DNA of 64,000 bases from Cupriavidus oxalaticus (GTDB lineage Bacteria; Pseudomonadota; Gammaproteobacteria; Burkholderiales; Burkholderiaceae). The stretch's first letter is position 1. The number at the start of each line of letters is the position of its first letter. This document shows, piece after piece, positions 61,695 through 64,000 of this stretch. The notes beneath the pieces are model-generated. The model had not been told where the DNA came from, ran no database searches, and was given only the letters and a program-made list of their open reading frames with translations. The stretch spans positions 868,001 to 932,000 of the forward strand of contig NZ_CP069812.1 of assembly GCF_016894385.1 (NCBI RefSeq), read 5' to 3'. The translations under genes were made by a program, and so were the position numbers.

Positions 61695-61987
61695 GGCTGC
61701 GTGCAAATGCGTGCAGAAGCATGCCTCTGGCGTTCATTGCATACCCATTGGTAAAAGCTGTTTAACTGGGACATTCCGCCCAAAATACGGCTTTCGGACT
61801 GGCTTTGGTGGCACTTTGCACGAAGCCGGGGCTAGAATAACTGTTCGATTTTTCCGGCCTTGTGGTCGGAGTCGCCAGTTTCGCTGCCAGGTTTTTCTTC
61901 GCTTCCGGTCCTTCTCCCGATTGCGGCCGATACGAATCAGGGCGGGAGAAGGGCGCTTCCGGCACGGGCCACTTTCCGGACGAGCCA

Positions 61988-64000
61988 ATGAGCAGCCAGA
62001 ACAGCGGTGATGCACCGCAACATGCCCCGAACAGTCCTGAAGCGCAACTGCGCCTCGCTGCACTGGAATACCACCGCAGTCCCACCAAGGGAAAGATCCA
62101 GGTCACCGCGACCAAGGCGCTGTCCAACCAGCGCGACCTGTCGCTGGCCTACTCGCCGGGCGTCGCGTACGCCTGCGAGGAGATCGCGAAGGATCCCGCC
62201 ACCGCCGCCGAATACACCTCGCGCGCCAACCTGGTGGCGGTGGTGACCAACGGCACCGCCGTGCTGGGCCTGGGCGACATCGGCCCGCTGGCCGGCAAGC
62301 CGGTGATGGAGGGCAAGGGCTGCCTGTTCAAGAAGTTCGCCGGCATCGATGTGTTCGACATCGAGCTCGACGCACGCGACCCGGACAAGATCGTCGAGAT
62401 CGTCGCCGCGCTGGAGCCCACGCTGGGCGGCGTGAACCTGGAAGACATCAAGGCGCCGGAATGCTTCTACATCGAGCAGAAGCTGCGCGAGCGCATGAAC
62501 ATCCCCGTCTTCCATGATGACCAGCATGGCACCGCCATTATTTCGACGGCGGCGCTGCTCAATGGCCTGAAGGTGGTTGGCAAGGATGTCGCCAAAGTGA
62601 AGCTGGCCGTGTCCGGCGCCGGCGCGGCGGCGATTGCATGCCTGGACACCATGGTGAGCCTGGGCGTGAAGCGCGAGAACATCTCGGTGGTGGACTCCAA
62701 GGGCGTGATCTACGTTGGCCGCGACGCCAACATGGAAGCCAACAAGGCCCGCTACGCGCAGGACACCTCGGCGCGCACGCTGGCCGACATCGTCAAGGGC
62801 GCCGACGTCTTCCTGGGCTGCTCGACCGCCGGCGTGCTGACCGGCGACATGGTCAAGACCATGGCCGACAAGCCCATCATCCTGGCGCTGGCCAACCCCG
62901 AGCCGGAAATCCGCCCGGAAGTGGCCAAGGCCGCGCGCCCGGACTGCATCATCGCGACCGGCCGTTCGGACTATCCGAACCAGGTCAACAACGTGCTGTG
63001 CTTCCCGTACATCTTCCGCGGCGCGCTCGATTGCGGCGCGACCAAGATCACGGAAGCGATGAAGCTGGCCTGCGTGAAGGCGATCGCCGAGCTGGCCGAA
63101 GCCGAGCTGAACGATGCCGTGGCTGCCGCCTACGGTGGCCGCGAGCTGAAGTTCGGTCCCGACTACATCATCCCGACGCCGTTCGACCAGCGCCTGATCG
63201 AGAAGATCGCGCCGGCGGTGGCCAAGGCCGCTGAAGAGTCCGGCGTGGCCACGCGCCCGATCCAGGACCTGGAGGCGTATCGCCAGCAGCTGTCGACCTA
63301 CGTCTACCACACCGGCCTGATCATGAAGCCGGTGTTCTCCGCCGCCAAGGCCGCGCCCAAGCGCGTCGCCTACGCCGAGGGCGAGGAAGAACGCGTGCTG
63401 CGCGCGGTGCAGAGCGTGGTCGACGAAGGGCTGGCACGCCCGACCCTGATCGGCCGTCCGCACGTGATCCAGATGCGCATCGAGAAGGCCGGCCTGCGTC
63501 TGAAGGCCGGCGTGGACTTCGATCTGGTCAACCCGGAAGAAGACCCGCGCTACCGCGCCTACCACGAGGCCTACCACGCGCTGCGCGGCCGCGATGGCGT
63601 CACGCCCGACATGGCCAAGGTGGCGCTGCGCCGCTCCAACACGCTGATCGGCACCATGCTGATGCACATGGGCGACGCCGACGCGCTGCTGTGCGGCACC
63701 GTGGGCCGCTTCGAGGCGCACCTGGAGCATGTGCGCGACGTGATCGGCCTGGCGCCGGGTGCCAAGGTGTTCGCGGCGATGAACGCGCTGATGCTGGAAA
63801 AGTACACGCTGTTCATCACCGACACCTTCGTCAACGACGATCCCACCGCGGAAGAGCTGGCGGCGATCGCGCAGCTGGCCGCCGAGGAGATCAGGCGCTT
63901 CGGCCTGCATCCCAAGGCCGCGTTGATGTCGCACTCGATGTTCGGCTCGTCGACCCGTCCGTCCGCGCGCAAGATGCGCGAGGCTGCCGCGATTTTGGCC
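61988..64000 (+). CDS. maeB: NADP-dependent malic enzyme with phosphotransacetylase-like domain, 3'-truncated by the window
   Basis: At least 671 codons are open to the right edge. The N-terminal malic enzyme domain ([63 protein letters not shown]) is followed by the NADP domain ([24 protein letters not shown]). From about residue 430 comes a PTA-like domain ([27 protein letters not shown]). It oxidatively decarboxylates malate to pyruvate; the PTA domain is regulatory. The C-terminal about 90-100 residues lie outside the window. The 293-bp gap upstream presumably contains its promoter. Confidence 0.95.
   Translation, partial: MSSQNSGDAPQHAPNSPEAQLRLAALEYHRSPTKGKIQVTATKALSNQRDLSLAYSPGVAYACEEIAKDPATAAEYTSRANLVAVVTNGTAVLGLGDIGPLAGKPVMEGKGCLFKKFAGIDVFDIELDARDPDKIVEIVAALEPTLGGVNLEDIKAPECFYIEQKLRERMNIPVFHDDQHGTAIISTAALLNGLKVVGKDVAKVKLAVSGAGAAAIACLDTMVSLGVKRENISVVDSKGVIYVGRDANMEANKARYAQDTSARTLADIVKGADVFLGCSTAGVLTGDMVKTMADKPIILALANPEPEIRPEVAKAARPDCIIATGRSDYPNQVNNVLCFPYIFRGALDCGATKITEAMKLACVKAIAELAEAELNDAVAAAYGGRELKFGPDYIIPTPFDQRLIEKIAPAVAKAAEESGVATRPIQDLEAYRQQLSTYVYHTGLIMKPVFSAAKAAPKRVAYAEGEEERVLRAVQSVVDEGLARPTLIGRPHVIQMRIEKAGLRLKAGVDFDLVNPEEDPRYRAYHEAYHALRGRDGVTPDMAKVALRRSNTLIGTMLMHMGDADALLCGTVGRFEAHLEHVRDVIGLAPGAKVFAAMNALMLEKYTLFITDTFVNDDPTAEELAAIAQLAAEEIRRFGLHPKAALMSHSMFGSSTRPSARKMREAAAILA

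Noticed and set aside
61695..61987. A sigma-54 promoter before maeB (TGGCAC followed by TTTGCA)
   Set aside because: The two elements abut instead of being separated by the required five bases.
61937..63934. A 665-codon minus-strand frame at the right end
   Set aside because: The plus strand carries the unmistakable malic enzyme maeB, open to the window edge; the antisense frame has no recognisable motif.

Overview
The window is high-GC, gene-dense DNA that reads as a chromosomal segment of a Cupriavidus/Ralstonia-type betaproteobacterium. This is inferred from protein flavour and gene order (hemW-rdgB-rph, yicC-gmk-rpoZ-spoT / greB, fbp-pepN); no 16S rRNA gene is present to confirm it. The sequence starts inside one gene (maleate isomerase) and ends inside another (malic enzyme, maeB).

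1-6.8 kb is a nicotinate catabolic block: nicE (partial), nicD, nicX and nicF in one tight operon, then a TetR regulator divergent from a NicB-like molybdenum hydroxylase, then a NicR-like MarR regulator. Together these genes turn 2,5-dihydroxypyridine into maleamate and fumarate and supply part of the nicotinate hydroxylase. 7-10.6 kb holds an EamA exporter, an unusual SDR protein, methylglyoxal synthase, a quinone oxidoreductase and a YkvA protein. 10.8-15.6 kb is a four-gene BMP-type nucleoside ABC importer on the minus strand, followed by a pirin. 17.1-21.1 kb is an osmoprotectant (OpuB/OsmU-type) ABC importer operon behind a strong promoter with an operator-like palindrome and a long leader.

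21-33.5 kb is mostly housekeeping: tRNA-Ser, a glycine-zipper lipoprotein, hemW-rdgB-rph, a PP2C phosphatase/Ser-Thr kinase pair, yicC-gmk-rpoZ-spoT, greB, tRNA-Arg and tRNA-fMet. 33.6-48.9 kb is mixed: a Fur-box-associated PKHD hydroxylase, two MocR regulators each divergent from a small gene, a DUF2252 protein, lpxO, a PAS-GGDEF diguanylate cyclase, two flavoproteins, a DUF1415 protein and a methyltransferase. 49-56.6 kb holds a FapA-like protein, CapA, a BBE-type FAD oxidase, PPK2 and a small toxin-antitoxin-like pair. 56.6 kb to the end holds tRNA-Thr, fbp, pepN, a DUF4136 lipoprotein and maeB.

The most striking non-genic signal is a family of small (124-144 bp) MITE-like elements at 40.4, 47.9 and 51.3 kb. 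They have 17-bp terminal inverted repeats (TAATRCCGTTCAGTTAA type), an internal pair of dRS3-like hairpins and 12-bp target duplications. In two cases the duplicated target is the apex of a Rho-independent terminator hairpin. In the third, the element lies exactly at a stop codon and supplies a new one. A fourth locus (56.8 kb) carries only the hairpin core. Removing each element and one target copy in silico rebuilds a clean ancestral site.
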